DNA of 64,000 bases. Origin: an uncultured Alphaproteobacteria bacterium (GTDB lineage: Bacteria; Pseudomonadota; Alphaproteobacteria; Micropepsales; Micropepsaceae). The position numbers were made by a program, and so were the translations under genes. The notes under the pieces were generated by a model. The model worked only from the letters and a program-made list of their open reading frames with translations. It was not told the origin of the DNA and did not search any database. Shown here piece by piece: positions 54,084-62,521 of this stretch (position 1 is its first letter; every line of letters begins with the position of its first letter). The stretch lies in assembly GCA_902826695.1 (NCBI GenBank), contig CADEFU010000010.1, positions 1-64,000 of the forward strand. Direction: 5' to 3'.

Positions 54084-54285
54084 AGCGTCGTGCAACCGCC
54101 CCCGAGGCACAGCTCCTATTCTCGTGCCTCGGGCGCTAGCCGGTTACGACCAAGCGGATGAGTTATTCCGCCCACCGACACAATAACACGTCGCCGGTTA
54201 GGCGGAAGGCAGCACAATCGAGAGCATGTCGCCTCTGATCGCGTTCGGATCGACATCTTCGGGTGGAGAACGTTTACGCACCGAC
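54084..54285. other. intergenic region between convergent genes
   Basis: About 200 bases; no gene seen. The overlapping frame on the minus strand that continues into the SUKH gene region is out of frame with it and has no recognisable content. Confidence 0.4.
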
Positions 54286-54915
54286 TTAGCTGTTTCGTTC
54301 TACCAGCGTTGACCAGAAGCGTATCTCTTTGAAGGTTGCAGGGTAAGGGCGGCTCGTATAGCCGCCGAACTCCCGCGCGAAGTAATCTTCGAGGTTGCTG
54401 CCGTAGTAGATGATGTCGGACTGGTAGACTGAGAAGATCGGATTTCCCGCTTCGTGTGGTTCTTCGGGAATGAAGCGATGGGAGATCAACGGAATCAGCT
54501 TTGGCGCTGCATCGACGGCCGCTTTCAAGATTGCGTATTGATCTTCCGCCTTCGGCGGCTTCGTGCCCCATTCGGGTAGCCAGAGTGTGTTGTGCTGGAC
54601 GTCGAACCAAAGACCATCAAGGGGCCAGCTCAGCCTGTCGCGTATCGCCTCATGATCCTTTGCCCAGTCGTACGCATCGACGGGCCGGCGCTCGAGATAG
54701 AGAGCGATCAAGTCGGGCGGGAACTTCAGCGCGAAGCGCTCTTGCGCTTCGTCAAGTTGCGCTTGCGTGTAGCCCTTCGTCCAGACGTCGCGCGCTGGCG
54801 TGCCGATCTGCTCGCCAACTTGAATCTCGATGTCCCGTCCGTTGCCTTTGCTCAACAGATATGCGCCTCCAAGCGCGACCGCAGAAGCTGCAAGGATCAT
54901 ACGCCGATTTGGCAT
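54286..54915 (-). CDS. SMI1/KNR4 (SUKH) family protein
   Basis: A 209-residue protein. One N-terminal hydrophobic segment (MILAASAVALGGAYLLSKG) anchors or exports it. The rest is a SUKH fold: YTQAQLDEAQERFALKFPPD, WPLDGLWFDVQHNTLWLPEW, PKLIPLISHRFIPEEP and GNPIFSVYQSDIIYYGSNLE, ending DYFAREFGGYTS. SUKH proteins are often immunity proteins against toxins, but many are housekeeping. No toxin gene is adjacent. It ends the same direction as ecm, three bases before the ecm stop. Confidence 0.82.
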   Translation of the reverse strand: MPNRRMILAASAVALGGAYLLSKGNGRDIEIQVGEQIGTPARDVWTKGYTQAQLDEAQERFALKFPPDLIALYLERRPVDAYDWAKDHEAIRDRLSWPLDGLWFDVQHNTLWLPEWGTKPPKAEDQYAILKAAVDAAPKLIPLISHRFIPEEPHEAGNPIFSVYQSDIIYYGSNLEDYFAREFGGYTSRPYPATFKEIRFWSTLVERNS

Positions 54916-54918
54916 AGC

Positions 54919-56886
54919 TCAAACGCCGCGCTCAAGCGCCATCGTCAGCATGTCGCCCATGATCGCGTTCAGATCGAAGTCCTTGGGCGTGTAGATGCGG
55001 GCCACGCCCAACGCTTTGAGGTCGGCTTCGTCTTCGGGCGGGACGATGCCGCCGACAATGACGGGCGTGTTCGTGATGCCGGCCGCCTTCAGTTCGCGCA
55101 TGACTTCGGCGACGAGCTCTTTGTGGCTGCCGGAGAGGATCGAGAGGCCGATGACGTGGGGCTTCTTTTCCTTCGCCGCCTTCGCGATTTCGGCGGGGGT
55201 GAGGCGGATGCCGTCGTAGGCGACGGTGAAGCCGCAGTCACGGGCGCGGTAGGCGATTTGTTCGGCGCCGTTCGAGTGGCCGTCGAGGCCCGGCTTTGCG
55301 ACGAGCAGTGCGGGCGCGCGGCCGAGCTTTGCTGCGGCGGCTTTTGCTTTTTCGCGCAAGGCGCCGATTGCTTCGTCGTTCGAGAGGCGGGGTGAAGCGG
55401 CGACGCCAGTGGGGGCGCGGAACTCGCCGAAGGCCTGGCGCAGCGAACCGGCCCATTCGCCGGTCGTGACGCCCGCCTTCGCACAGGCGATTGACGGTTC
55501 CATGATGTTGCGGCCGCTCGTCGCTGCGGCGCGCAACGTTTCCAGTGCGGCGGCGACGGCCTTGGCATCGCGCGCGCTCCGCCACGCCGTGAGGCGTTCG
55601 ATCTGGCCGCGTTCGGCCGAGGCGTCGACGGTGACAACCGACGACACGCCGCCAGCGAGGCCCGGGTCGGCGGTTTCCTTGTAGGCGTTGACGCCGATGA
55701 CCGTCTGATCGCCGGATTCGATCGCGGCGACGCGGGCGGCGTTCGATTCGACGAGGCGTTCTTTGATGTAGCCGGTTTCGACCGCTTTGATCGCGCCGCC
55801 AATCTGGTCGATGGCCCCGAGTTCGGCGAGCGCTTCGCGCTTTAGGTCTTTGACTTTGGCTTCGATCACGGGCGATCCGTCGAACAGGTCGCCGTATTCG
55901 AGCAAGTCGGTTTCGAGCGCCAGGATTTGCTGTGCGCGGAGCGACCATTGCTGGTCCCACGGGCGCGGCAGGCCCAGCGCTTCGTTCCAGGCCGGGAGTT
56001 GCACGGAGCGCGCGCGGGCGTTCTTCGAGAGCGTCACGGCCAGCATCTCGATCAGGATGCGATAGACGTTGTTTTCGGGCTGCTGTTCGGTCAGGCCCAG
56101 CGAGTTCACCTGCACGCCATAACGGAACAGCAGGTCCTTCTCGTTCGTGACACCGTAGCGCTTGCGGCCGATTTCGTCCCAGAGTTCGGTGAAGGCGCGC
56201 ATCTTGCACACCTCCGTCACGAAACGGATGCCGGCGTTGACGAAGAACGAGATGCGGCCGAAGACGCGGCCGAGGTCGGCGTCGGGGACTTGGCCGGTCT
56301 TCTTCACTTCATCGAGGATCGCGGTTGCGGCCGCGAGCGCGTAGGCCAGTTCCTGCACCGGCGTCGCGCCTGCTTCCTGCAGGTGATAGGAGCAGACGTT
56401 GACCGGGTTCCACTTCGGCAGTTCGCGGTAGGTGAAGGCGATCGTGTCGGCGGTCAGCTTCAGCGACGGCTTCGGCGGGAAGATGTAGGTGCCGCGCGCG
56501 AGGTATTCCTTGATGATGTCGTTCTGCGTCGTGCCTTGCAGATCCTTGCGGGCGACGCCTTGTTCGTCGGCGACGGCGATGTAGAGCGCGAGCAGCCAGG
56601 GCGCCGTCGCGTTGATCGTCATCGAGGTGTTCATCGTGCCAAGCGGGATGCCGTCGAACAGCGCGCGCATGTCGCCCAGATGCGAAACGGGCACGCCGAC
56701 CTTGCCGACCTCACCCTTGGCGCGTGGGTCGTCGGAGTCGTACCCGGTTTGGGTCGGCAGATCGAAAGCGACCGAGAGGCCCGTCTGGCCGCGCGAAAGG
56801 TTCTGGCGGTAGAGCGCATTCGAGGCCTTGGCCGTCGAATGGCCCGCGTAGGTGCGGAAAATCCAAGGTTTGTCGCGCATGCTCAT
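54919..56886 (-). CDS. ecm: ethylmalonyl-CoA mutase
   Basis: A 655-residue B12-dependent acyl-CoA mutase. N-terminal WIFRTYAGHSTAKASNALYR; the substrate domain has MNTSMTINATAPWLLALYIA and AGATPVQELAYALAAATAIL. The cobalamin domain has the GLDGHSNGAEQIA motif (DxHxxG, His as lower ligand) and GLSILSGSHKELVAEVMREL. This sequence type (formerly MeaA) converts (2R)-ethylmalonyl-CoA to methylsuccinyl-CoA in the ethylmalonyl-CoA pathway; ccr and mcd in this window supply the adjacent steps. A CTGCGGTGCAG site lies just before the start. Confidence 0.92.
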   Translation of the reverse strand: MSMRDKPWIFRTYAGHSTAKASNALYRQNLSRGQTGLSVAFDLPTQTGYDSDDPRAKGEVGKVGVPVSHLGDMRALFDGIPLGTMNTSMTINATAPWLLALYIAVADEQGVARKDLQGTTQNDIIKEYLARGTYIFPPKPSLKLTADTIAFTYRELPKWNPVNVCSYHLQEAGATPVQELAYALAAATAILDEVKKTGQVPDADLGRVFGRISFFVNAGIRFVTEVCKMRAFTELWDEIGRKRYGVTNEKDLLFRYGVQVNSLGLTEQQPENNVYRILIEMLAVTLSKNARARSVQLPAWNEALGLPRPWDQQWSLRAQQILALETDLLEYGDLFDGSPVIEAKVKDLKREALAELGAIDQIGGAIKAVETGYIKERLVESNAARVAAIESGDQTVIGVNAYKETADPGLAGGVSSVVTVDASAERGQIERLTAWRSARDAKAVAAALETLRAAATSGRNIMEPSIACAKAGVTTGEWAGSLRQAFGEFRAPTGVAASPRLSNDEAIGALREKAKAAAAKLGRAPALLVAKPGLDGHSNGAEQIAYRARDCGFTVAYDGIRLTPAEIAKAAKEKKPHVIGLSILSGSHKELVAEVMRELKAAGITNTPVIVGGIVPPEDEADLKALGVARIYTPKDFDLNAIMGDMLTMALERGV

Positions 56887-56893
56887 CGCCCTC

Positions 56894-56906
56894 GCTGCGG
56901 TGCAGC
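56894..56906. promoter_or_regulatory. CTGCnnnGCAG palindrome at the ecm start
   Basis: GCTGC-GGT-GCAGC, a perfect 5-bp inverted repeat 8 bases before the ecm ATG. On the minus strand the core TGCACCGCA is the same as in the site before mcd. CTGC-N3-GCAG is the known PhaR half-site pattern in Rhodobacter/Paracoccus. A weaker match to the 13-bp consensus. Confidence 0.4.
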
Positions 56907-56943
56907 AAGGGCGATTTAGCAGGAGACGCGGGCGACCTGCAAA

Positions 56944-57468
56944 TCAGCTACCGCGCACCCAACGGACCTTCGGGTCGTTGAAGTTCACAACATCACCCAG
57001 CTCGTAGACGTTCTTGTAGCCGTAGCCGTAGAGGTTAATGAACGTTTGGATGTTGAGGGCGAGTTGGACGCTCTTCAGCACGACAGGCGGCGCGTTGTTC
57101 TCAAAGTTGTTGTTGCAATAAATCAAGATGCGCGTGTTGGGGTTCTTGATCGACGCGGCGAGCGCCGGTGCTGTGAAATCCGTAAGGCTCAAGTTGATGG
57201 CGCCGGCGATGTGGCCCTGGGCGTAGGCGGCTGCCGAGCGGGCGTCGAGGATGATCGTGTTCGGCTCGCGCGCCATCGCTTGGAACTGCGCGAAGTTGAC
57301 CAAGCGGTTCTGGCGGTAGGCGTAGACTTCTTGGGACAGGTTGTTGAAGCCCGCGAAGTCGACCTGGCCGCCCGTGGTCGCCTGCGAAGCGGGTTTGGGA
57401 GCCGCGATGGCGAAGGTCATAAAGCCCGCGCTCAATACGGCGAACGACAGCATGGCGATGCGTTTCAT
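56944..57468 (-). CDS. periplasmic rhodanese-like protein
   Basis: A 174-residue protein with a signal peptide (MLSFAVLSAGFMTFAIAAPK). The rhodanese domain has NTIILDARSAAAYAQGHIAG and NPNTRILIYCNNNFENNAPP, where the Cys is the active-site nucleophile, followed by YGYGYKNVYELGDVVNF. Sulfur transfer in the periplasm is plausible but unproven. Single gene. Confidence 0.83.
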   Translation of the reverse strand: MKRIAMLSFAVLSAGFMTFAIAAPKPASQATTGGQVDFAGFNNLSQEVYAYRQNRLVNFAQFQAMAREPNTIILDARSAAAYAQGHIAGAINLSLTDFTAPALAASIKNPNTRILIYCNNNFENNAPPVVLKSVQLALNIQTFINLYGYGYKNVYELGDVVNFNDPKVRWVRGS

Positions 57469-57542
57469 TGCGTTACCCTCTCCAAGGTTCTAGGCCATGA
57501 AGCGCTGCGTCTTGGGCAGGATTGCGGCGAAGGCGAGGCGGG

Positions 57543-58616
57543 CTAGAGATCGTTCGTGAAAACGAGTTTAGGCGCCGCGTCCGTCATAGCCTCAATCGCT
57601 TGGGTAAACGGCACGACGCGCGCCGTCACATGCTCCGGGTGGAAATGGCCGTGGGCGCAGGCGTTAAGAACCTCGGGCAGGTTCGCGCGGGCGTGGACGC
57701 GGCCGGTGATGAACGTGATTCCTTTGCCATACATTTTCGTCAGCGGGATCTGTGTCGGGCCAAAGTAGATCGCGACGCTGGTGCAAACACCGTTCGGTGC
57801 GGTCGATGAGATGACAAAATCGAGCGCGTCCACATTGCCTGCAGCGTCGACCGTGACATCGAACTGTTCGGGGCCGCCGCCGAGCGCCAGCGGCGAGCCG
57901 CCAGTGCTTGCCTTCGGTGTGCCCCGGCGCTCGGCTAGCTGCAGAGGTTCCGCGACTGCACCCAGGCGCGTGGCGGCGGCGCGGCGGGCGGGGTCATCGT
58001 CGAGGTAGAGCACGCGCCCTGCACCGCAGGCGCGCGCAGCGCCCGCCGCGTAAAGGCCGACGCTTTGCGCCAGACCACCGACGACAAGGACGCTTGCGCC
58101 GGGCCGTGCTTTCAAGTGTGGCGCCACCGCGCGCCAACCGTCGGGGACGTTGTCTGCGGCACTGGCGACGGCAATGGGATCAAGCACAGCGGGCAAGCGT
58201 ACGAGCATGTGGTCCGCAAACGGCACCAGCATGCGTTCGGCAAGTGCGCCGCCATACTCAACGCCGCTGGTGGGCTTTAAGCCATAGGCGGCGCGCGGGG
58301 CGAAGGCGTCGCAGGTGTTCGTGTAGCCGCGTTTGCAGGGGTCGCAACGGCCGCACGAGAGTTGGAACGGCACGACGACGCGCTCGCCCGGCTTGACGTT
58401 GGCTTTCGGTCCGGCGTCGACGACTTCAGCGACCGCCTCATGGCCGAATGCGAAGGGGCCGGGGTACGGCACGACGCCGGCTGCAATGTAAAGATCCAGG
58501 TCACAGCGCGCGACGGCGATGGGCTTTACGATCGCGTCGGTGTCGGCGGTTAGCTTTGGCGCGGCGACATCCTGCCATTCGAACTTGCCGGGTTTTATGA
58601 ATGTGAGCTGACGCAT
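57543..58616 (-). CDS. zinc-dependent alcohol dehydrogenase
   Basis: A 357-residue medium-chain dehydrogenase. Catalytic zinc ligands: VARCDLD (Cys) and AFGHEAVAEVVD (His-Glu). The structural zinc cluster is CGRCDPCKRGYTNTCDAF. The coenzyme domain has VLVVGGLAQSVGLYAAGAAR and VLYLDDDPARRAAATRLG, an acidic end of strand 2 favouring NAD(H). The start at 58616 overlaps the DUF4267 stop (ATGA), so these two form an operon, divergent from the LysR gene. The substrate is unknown. Confidence 0.86.
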   Translation of the reverse strand: MRQLTFIKPGKFEWQDVAAPKLTADTDAIVKPIAVARCDLDLYIAAGVVPYPGPFAFGHEAVAEVVDAGPKANVKPGERVVVPFQLSCGRCDPCKRGYTNTCDAFAPRAAYGLKPTSGVEYGGALAERMLVPFADHMLVRLPAVLDPIAVASAADNVPDGWRAVAPHLKARPGASVLVVGGLAQSVGLYAAGAARACGAGRVLYLDDDPARRAAATRLGAVAEPLQLAERRGTPKASTGGSPLALGGGPEQFDVTVDAAGNVDALDFVISSTAPNGVCTSVAIYFGPTQIPLTKMYGKGITFITGRVHARANLPEVLNACAHGHFHPEHVTARVVPFTQAIEAMTDAAPKLVFTNDL

Positions 58617-59014
58617 CACGCGCGCTCCTTTGCGGCGCGATTGGCGAGCAGTGCGGCTGTGACGGCAAGGACAATGGCGGTGGCGGCGTGGCGAGCGACG
58701 ATTAGCGGCGACGCGTGGTGGGAAGCCGTCAAGATAGCGTCGCCGACGGGCATCACGATTGCCACCGTCGCAAACAGCGCTAGCGCGCGCGTGTTGCCGA
58801 GCCGTAGCAGGGCGAGCGCGAAAAGGCCCAAGAACGCTGCGCGGAGAGCGTAGACTTGGACGAAGCCATCGTTCGCCCGGTCGGTGAGCGGCAACCCCAT
58901 GTAGACCGAGAAGCCAACCGGATCGGCGAACGCGCGGGCTGTGTTCAATAACATGAAGAGGCCGAGCAAGAGCACGAGCCAGGTGGAGGGTTTGGTCCAG
59001 GCGTTCTCGGTCAT
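58616..59014 (-). CDS. DUF4267-type membrane protein
   Basis: A 132-residue protein with four hydrophobic helices (TWLVLLLGLFMLLNTARAFA; YALRAAFLGLFALALLRLG; ALALFATVAIVMPVGDAILT; AATAIVLAVTAALLANRAA). The phrase MPVGDAILTASHHAS between helices 3 and 4 is characteristic of DUF4267. It is co-transcribed with the alcohol dehydrogenase and divergent from a LysR gene. The ATG at 59014 is used; upstream in-frame codons run across the palindrome and LysR gene. Confidence 0.72.
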   Translation of the reverse strand: MTENAWTKPSTWLVLLLGLFMLLNTARAFADPVGFSVYMGLPLTDRANDGFVQVYALRAAFLGLFALALLRLGNTRALALFATVAIVMPVGDAILTASHHASPLIVARHAATAIVLAVTAALLANRAAKERA

Positions 59015-59086
59015 CGGCGGTGCCCTGCGGTTTAACCCCAAAGTCGCCCACGCGCAGCGCGAGAACAAACGCGCTTTTCTTTCGAT

Positions 59087-59105
59087 ACATGAAATGGTTT
59101 CATGT
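59087..59105. promoter_or_regulatory. ACATGAAATGGTTTCATGT palindrome at the LysR start
   Basis: A perfect inverted repeat with 8-bp arms and a 3-base centre lies between the divergent DUF4267-dehydrogenase operon and the LysR gene. It covers the upstream ATG (59102) of LysR. Its position suggests an operator, perhaps for self-regulation by the LysR protein. Confidence 0.55.
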
Positions 59106-59110
59106 GTCGG

Positions 59111-60028
59111 ATGAAGGGACCCGACGAACTGCCGCCGCTCACCGCCTTGCGCGCGTTTCACGCGGCGGGCCGGCTTGGCAGTTTTCAGGAGGCTGCGCGC
59201 GCTTTGAACGTGACGCCTTCGGCGGTCAGCCACCAGATTCGCGGGCTCGAGGAATGGCTAGGTGCCGCGCTGTTCACACGCGGCGTGCGGCGGATCGAGT
59301 TAACGAAGGCGGGCCGTGCCTACTTGCGCGATACCGATTTGGCGTTTGTGCGGCTTGCGACGGCGTCGAAGCGATTGCGGACGAGCGGGGCCAAGCAGCT
59401 TCGGGTGAGCGCGCTGCCGCTGATCACCGGCGCTTGGTTGATCCCGCGGCTAAGCGATTTCGAGGCGAAGCACCCCGGCATCACGCTTGAAATAGAAACG
59501 ACGAACCGTATCGCCGATCTCGACCGTGACGGGGTCGACGTCGCCATCCGCAATCTGCGGGCACCGACGCCGGGCTTAGTCGCACGGAAGCTGTTGGACG
59601 TCAGCGGTGTGCCGGTCTGCGCGCGGAAGCTGCTGGACGTGTTGAAGACGCCTGCCGATTTGGCGCAACAGACGTTGATACATATTTCGGCGCGTCCGGA
59701 CGCGTGGCCCCAATGGCTTAAGGCAGCCGGCGTGCCTGGGCTCAAAGCGAAGCGCGATCTTTCCTTCGATACGATACCGGCGGCGCTGGATGCAGCCGTT
59801 CGCGGCCATGGGGTCGCGCTCGGCATGCATCCCTTGGTGTGGGAGGCCGAGGTTGCTAAGGACCTCGTCGTGCCGTTTGCAACAAAGGTCGCGAGCGCGT
59901 CGTCCTACTTCGTCGTCCATCGCAAAGCCGACGGCGGGCGAGCGGAGGTGAAGGCGTTCGTCGACTGGATAACAAAGGAAATGGCCGCGTTTCGCGCAAG
60001 GCACCAGAAGATTCCTCCCAGGAGTTGA
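59111..60028 (+). CDS. LysR-family transcriptional regulator (GcvA-like)
   Basis: A ~305-residue regulator. The winged HTH is PPLTALRAFHAAGRLGSFQE with NVTPSAVSHQIRGLEEWLGA and LFTRGVRRIELTKAGRAYL. The effector domain has LRVSALPLITGAWLIPRLSD and TIPAALDAAVRGHGVALGMH, as in GcvA-type members. ATG 59111 is preferred because ATG 59102 lies inside the operator palindrome; both are in frame. The divergent dehydrogenase operon is the likely target. Confidence 0.87.
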   Translation: MKGPDELPPLTALRAFHAAGRLGSFQEAARALNVTPSAVSHQIRGLEEWLGAALFTRGVRRIELTKAGRAYLRDTDLAFVRLATASKRLRTSGAKQLRVSALPLITGAWLIPRLSDFEAKHPGITLEIETTNRIADLDRDGVDVAIRNLRAPTPGLVARKLLDVSGVPVCARKLLDVLKTPADLAQQTLIHISARPDAWPQWLKAAGVPGLKAKRDLSFDTIPAALDAAVRGHGVALGMHPLVWEAEVAKDLVVPFATKVASASSYFVVHRKADGGRAEVKAFVDWITKEMAAFRARHQKIPPRS

Positions 60029-60080
60029 CTGACACGCGCCGTTGCCGCTTCATCGCGCGCATTCAACCCGTGAGATATTC

Positions 60081-60992
60081 ATGCGCGTTATCCCTGCCCT
60101 TCTGACACTTGCGCTTCTTGGACTGACTGCATGCGCGAGCGACCTCGACACCGCCCCGGCACCTGTGACCGTGAGGCCGGGCGCGATCACCGCTTGGGAG
60201 GCGTGGAAGGCGGACGAGAATGCAGCTTGGTCGAAGAACGAGTTCGCGATTTTGAAGATCGACGACGCGGTCTATTTGAACGAGGGGGAGACGGCCTGGC
60301 TCGATACGCGGCGCCAGAAAATGCTTGAGTACAAGTGGACGCTGGGCGTGCCGCGCGGCAGGCACTTCAAGGTCACTTTCGCGAACGGGACAGCAACGGT
60401 CGTCAACGGAAAGAAAGAAACATTTACGCTCGACAAGATGCAGCGCGTGAGCGTGGCGCCCGGCATCGACGTCCGCTTTGCGCTGACGCAGGTGAATCCG
60501 GGCGTCAGCGGTCTTCGCGTGATGGTCTACAATCAGGGTCATCCGCTGGCGAAGAACTTCCACGGGCTTGAGCATTTCCCGTACAATCCCGATGCCGTTG
60601 TCGAGGCGGCGTTCGAGGCTTCGCCGAGCCCGGAGGGCGTCGACTTTCAAACGTCGCGCGGGTGGCTGAAGCGGATAAACCGCGTGGGCTACGCCTCGTT
60701 CACGTTGATGGGCAAGCCGGCGAAGCTCGGCATGTTCAGCGACGAGAGCGACCCGAAGAAGGTGAAGCAGATTTCCGCGTTCTTCCTGGACGAGTTGTCG
60801 GGCAAGGAGACCTACGGCGTCGGACGCTATCTGGACATCGAGGTGAACGGTTTGCCCGAACGGCTGACGATCGACTTCAACCGCGCGTACAATCCGAATT
60901 GCGCGCGCTCGCCGCACTACAATTGCCCGTACGCGACCGAAAAGCTGCCGGTCGCGCTACGGGCGGGCGAGAAGATTCCGCCGAAACACTGA
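60081..60992 (+). CDS. DUF1684-family lipoprotein
   Basis: A 303-residue lipoprotein with lipobox LLGLTAC (residue ~19). Body: ITAWEAWKADENAAWSKNEF, DPDAVV-like YNPDAVVEAAFEASPSPEGV, GTASFTL-like RVGYASFTLMGKPAKLGMFS, then YGVGRYLDIEV and the end FNRAYNPNCARSPHYNCPYA, the DUF1684 signature. The family is exported or membrane-linked with no settled function. Start 60081 is chosen from the signal sequence. Confidence 0.85.
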   Translation: MRVIPALLTLALLGLTACASDLDTAPAPVTVRPGAITAWEAWKADENAAWSKNEFAILKIDDAVYLNEGETAWLDTRRQKMLEYKWTLGVPRGRHFKVTFANGTATVVNGKKETFTLDKMQRVSVAPGIDVRFALTQVNPGVSGLRVMVYNQGHPLAKNFHGLEHFPYNPDAVVEAAFEASPSPEGVDFQTSRGWLKRINRVGYASFTLMGKPAKLGMFSDESDPKKVKQISAFFLDELSGKETYGVGRYLDIEVNGLPERLTIDFNRAYNPNCARSPHYNCPYATEKLPVALRAGEKIPPKH

Positions 60993-61102
60993 CTGTTGCG
61001 GCGCAGCACATCTCGGAAAAATCTTTCTCGATTTACCCTCTCTGGCGCAAGATTCTGCATTATCAACAAGGATTTCTTGGGGATACTTGCGAAAACGTCA
61101 TA

Positions 61103-61115
61103 TTGCAGTGCACAA
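61103..61115. promoter_or_regulatory. TTGCAGTGCACAA operator candidate upstream of ccr
   Basis: A near-palindrome TTGCAGTGCACAA, 55 bases before the ccr ATG, matching the site before the hydratase (TTGCACTGCACAA) at 12 of 13 bases and the site before mcd in the same pattern. Likely regulator is PhaR-like; inferred. Confidence 0.55.
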
Positions 61116-61170
61116 CAGTGACGTGATATTCGGCCCGCCAAATTCCCCCAAAGGCGGAGCTTCGATCCCT

Positions 61171-62460
61171 ATGTCAGCAGCGGTGGCCACGGCAGTGAAA
61201 GACGCAAAGCCCGCCTACAAAGATCTCTACGAGATCGGCGAGATTCCGCCGCTCGGCTATGTGCCCTCGAAAATGTACGCGTGGGCGATCCGCAAGGAGC
61301 GGCACGGCGAGCCTGAAAAGGCGATGCAGATCGAAGTCGTGCCCACGTGGGAACTCGACAGCCACGACGTGCTCGTCCTCGTGATGGCGGCCGGCGTGAA
61401 CTACAACGGCGTTTGGGCGGGCCTCGGCACACCGATTTCGCCGATCGACGGCCACAAAAATCCGTATCACATCGCCGGCTCGGACGCGTCGGGCATCGTG
61501 TGGGCCGTCGGCTCCAAGGTGAAGCGCTGGAAGGTCGGCGACGAAGTCGTCATCCACTGCAATCAAGACGACGGCGACGACGAAGAGTGCAATGGCGGCG
61601 ATCCGATGTTCTCGCCGTCGCAACGCATTTGGGGTTACGAAACGCCGGACGGTTCGTTCTCGCAGTTCTGCCGGGTGCAGGACCGCCAGTTGATGGAGCG
61701 GCCGAAGCATCTGACGTGGGAAGAGTCGGCTTGCTACACGCTGACGCTTGCCACCACGTATCGGATGTTCTTCGGGCATCGCCCGCACATTCTGCGTCCC
61801 GGGCACAACGTGCTCGTGTGGGGCGCATCCGGCGGCTTGGGTTCGTTCGCCGTGCAGCTTTGTGCGGTGTCGGGTGCGAATGCGATCGGCGTGATCTCCG
61901 ACGACACGAAACGCGACTTCGTGATGAGCCTCGGTGCGAAGGGCGTCATCAATCGCAAGAATTTCAAATGCTGGGGCGCGATGCCGCAAGTTGGCACGCC
62001 CGCCTATGACGAGTGGACCAAGGAAGCGCGCAAGTTCGGCAAGGCGATCTGGGACATCACCGGCAAGGGCAACGACGTCGACTTCGTGTTTGAGCATCCG
62101 GGCGAATCGACGTTCCCGGTGTCGTGCCTCGTCGTGAAGCGCGGCGGCATGGTCGTCTTCTGCGCAGGCACCACGGGCTACAACATCACGTTCGACGCGC
62201 GCTATGTGTGGATGCGCCAGAAGCGGATTCAGGGCTCGCACTTTGCGAACCTGCAGCAAGCGTCTCAGGCGAACCGCCTGGTCGTCGAGCGGCGCATCGA
62301 CCCGTGCATGTCGGAAGTGTTCGGCTGGAACGACATCCCGAAGGCGCACACCAAGATGTGGAAGAACGAGCATTTGCCGGGAAACATGGCGGTGCTGGTG
62401 AACGCCACGAAGACTGGGCTGCGCACGCTTGAAGATGTGATCGAAGCGGGCAAGCGCTGA
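61171..62460 (+). CDS. ccr: crotonyl-CoA carboxylase/reductase
   Basis: A 429-residue MDR-type enzyme that turns crotonyl-CoA, CO2 and NADPH into ethylmalonyl-CoA, the key step of the ethylmalonyl-CoA pathway. Seen: YEIGEIPPLGYVPSKMYAWA, GVNYNGVWAGLGTPISPIDG, HIAGSDASGIVWAVGSKVKR, HCNQDDGDDEECNGGDPMFS, NADPH loop LVWGASGGLGSFAVQLC and FVFEHPGESTFPVSC. The order is diagnostic of Ccr. ATG 61171 has AAGGCGGAG upstream. Confidence 0.97.
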   Translation: MSAAVATAVKDAKPAYKDLYEIGEIPPLGYVPSKMYAWAIRKERHGEPEKAMQIEVVPTWELDSHDVLVLVMAAGVNYNGVWAGLGTPISPIDGHKNPYHIAGSDASGIVWAVGSKVKRWKVGDEVVIHCNQDDGDDEECNGGDPMFSPSQRIWGYETPDGSFSQFCRVQDRQLMERPKHLTWEESACYTLTLATTYRMFFGHRPHILRPGHNVLVWGASGGLGSFAVQLCAVSGANAIGVISDDTKRDFVMSLGAKGVINRKNFKCWGAMPQVGTPAYDEWTKEARKFGKAIWDITGKGNDVDFVFEHPGESTFPVSCLVVKRGGMVVFCAGTTGYNITFDARYVWMRQKRIQGSHFANLQQASQANRLVVERRIDPCMSEVFGWNDIPKAHTKMWKNEHLPGNMAVLVNATKTGLRTLEDVIEAGKR

Positions 62461-62521
62461 GCATTGAGGGAGCGCGTCGGGCGCATTACGTTCTCCCTGG
62501 CCATCACCCGGGAGAACGCCT

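Noticed and set aside
55927..56919. Open frame of 330 codons opposite ecm
   Set aside because: Shadow of the mutase gene; the Leu/Gly/Arg bias is from the complementary codons.
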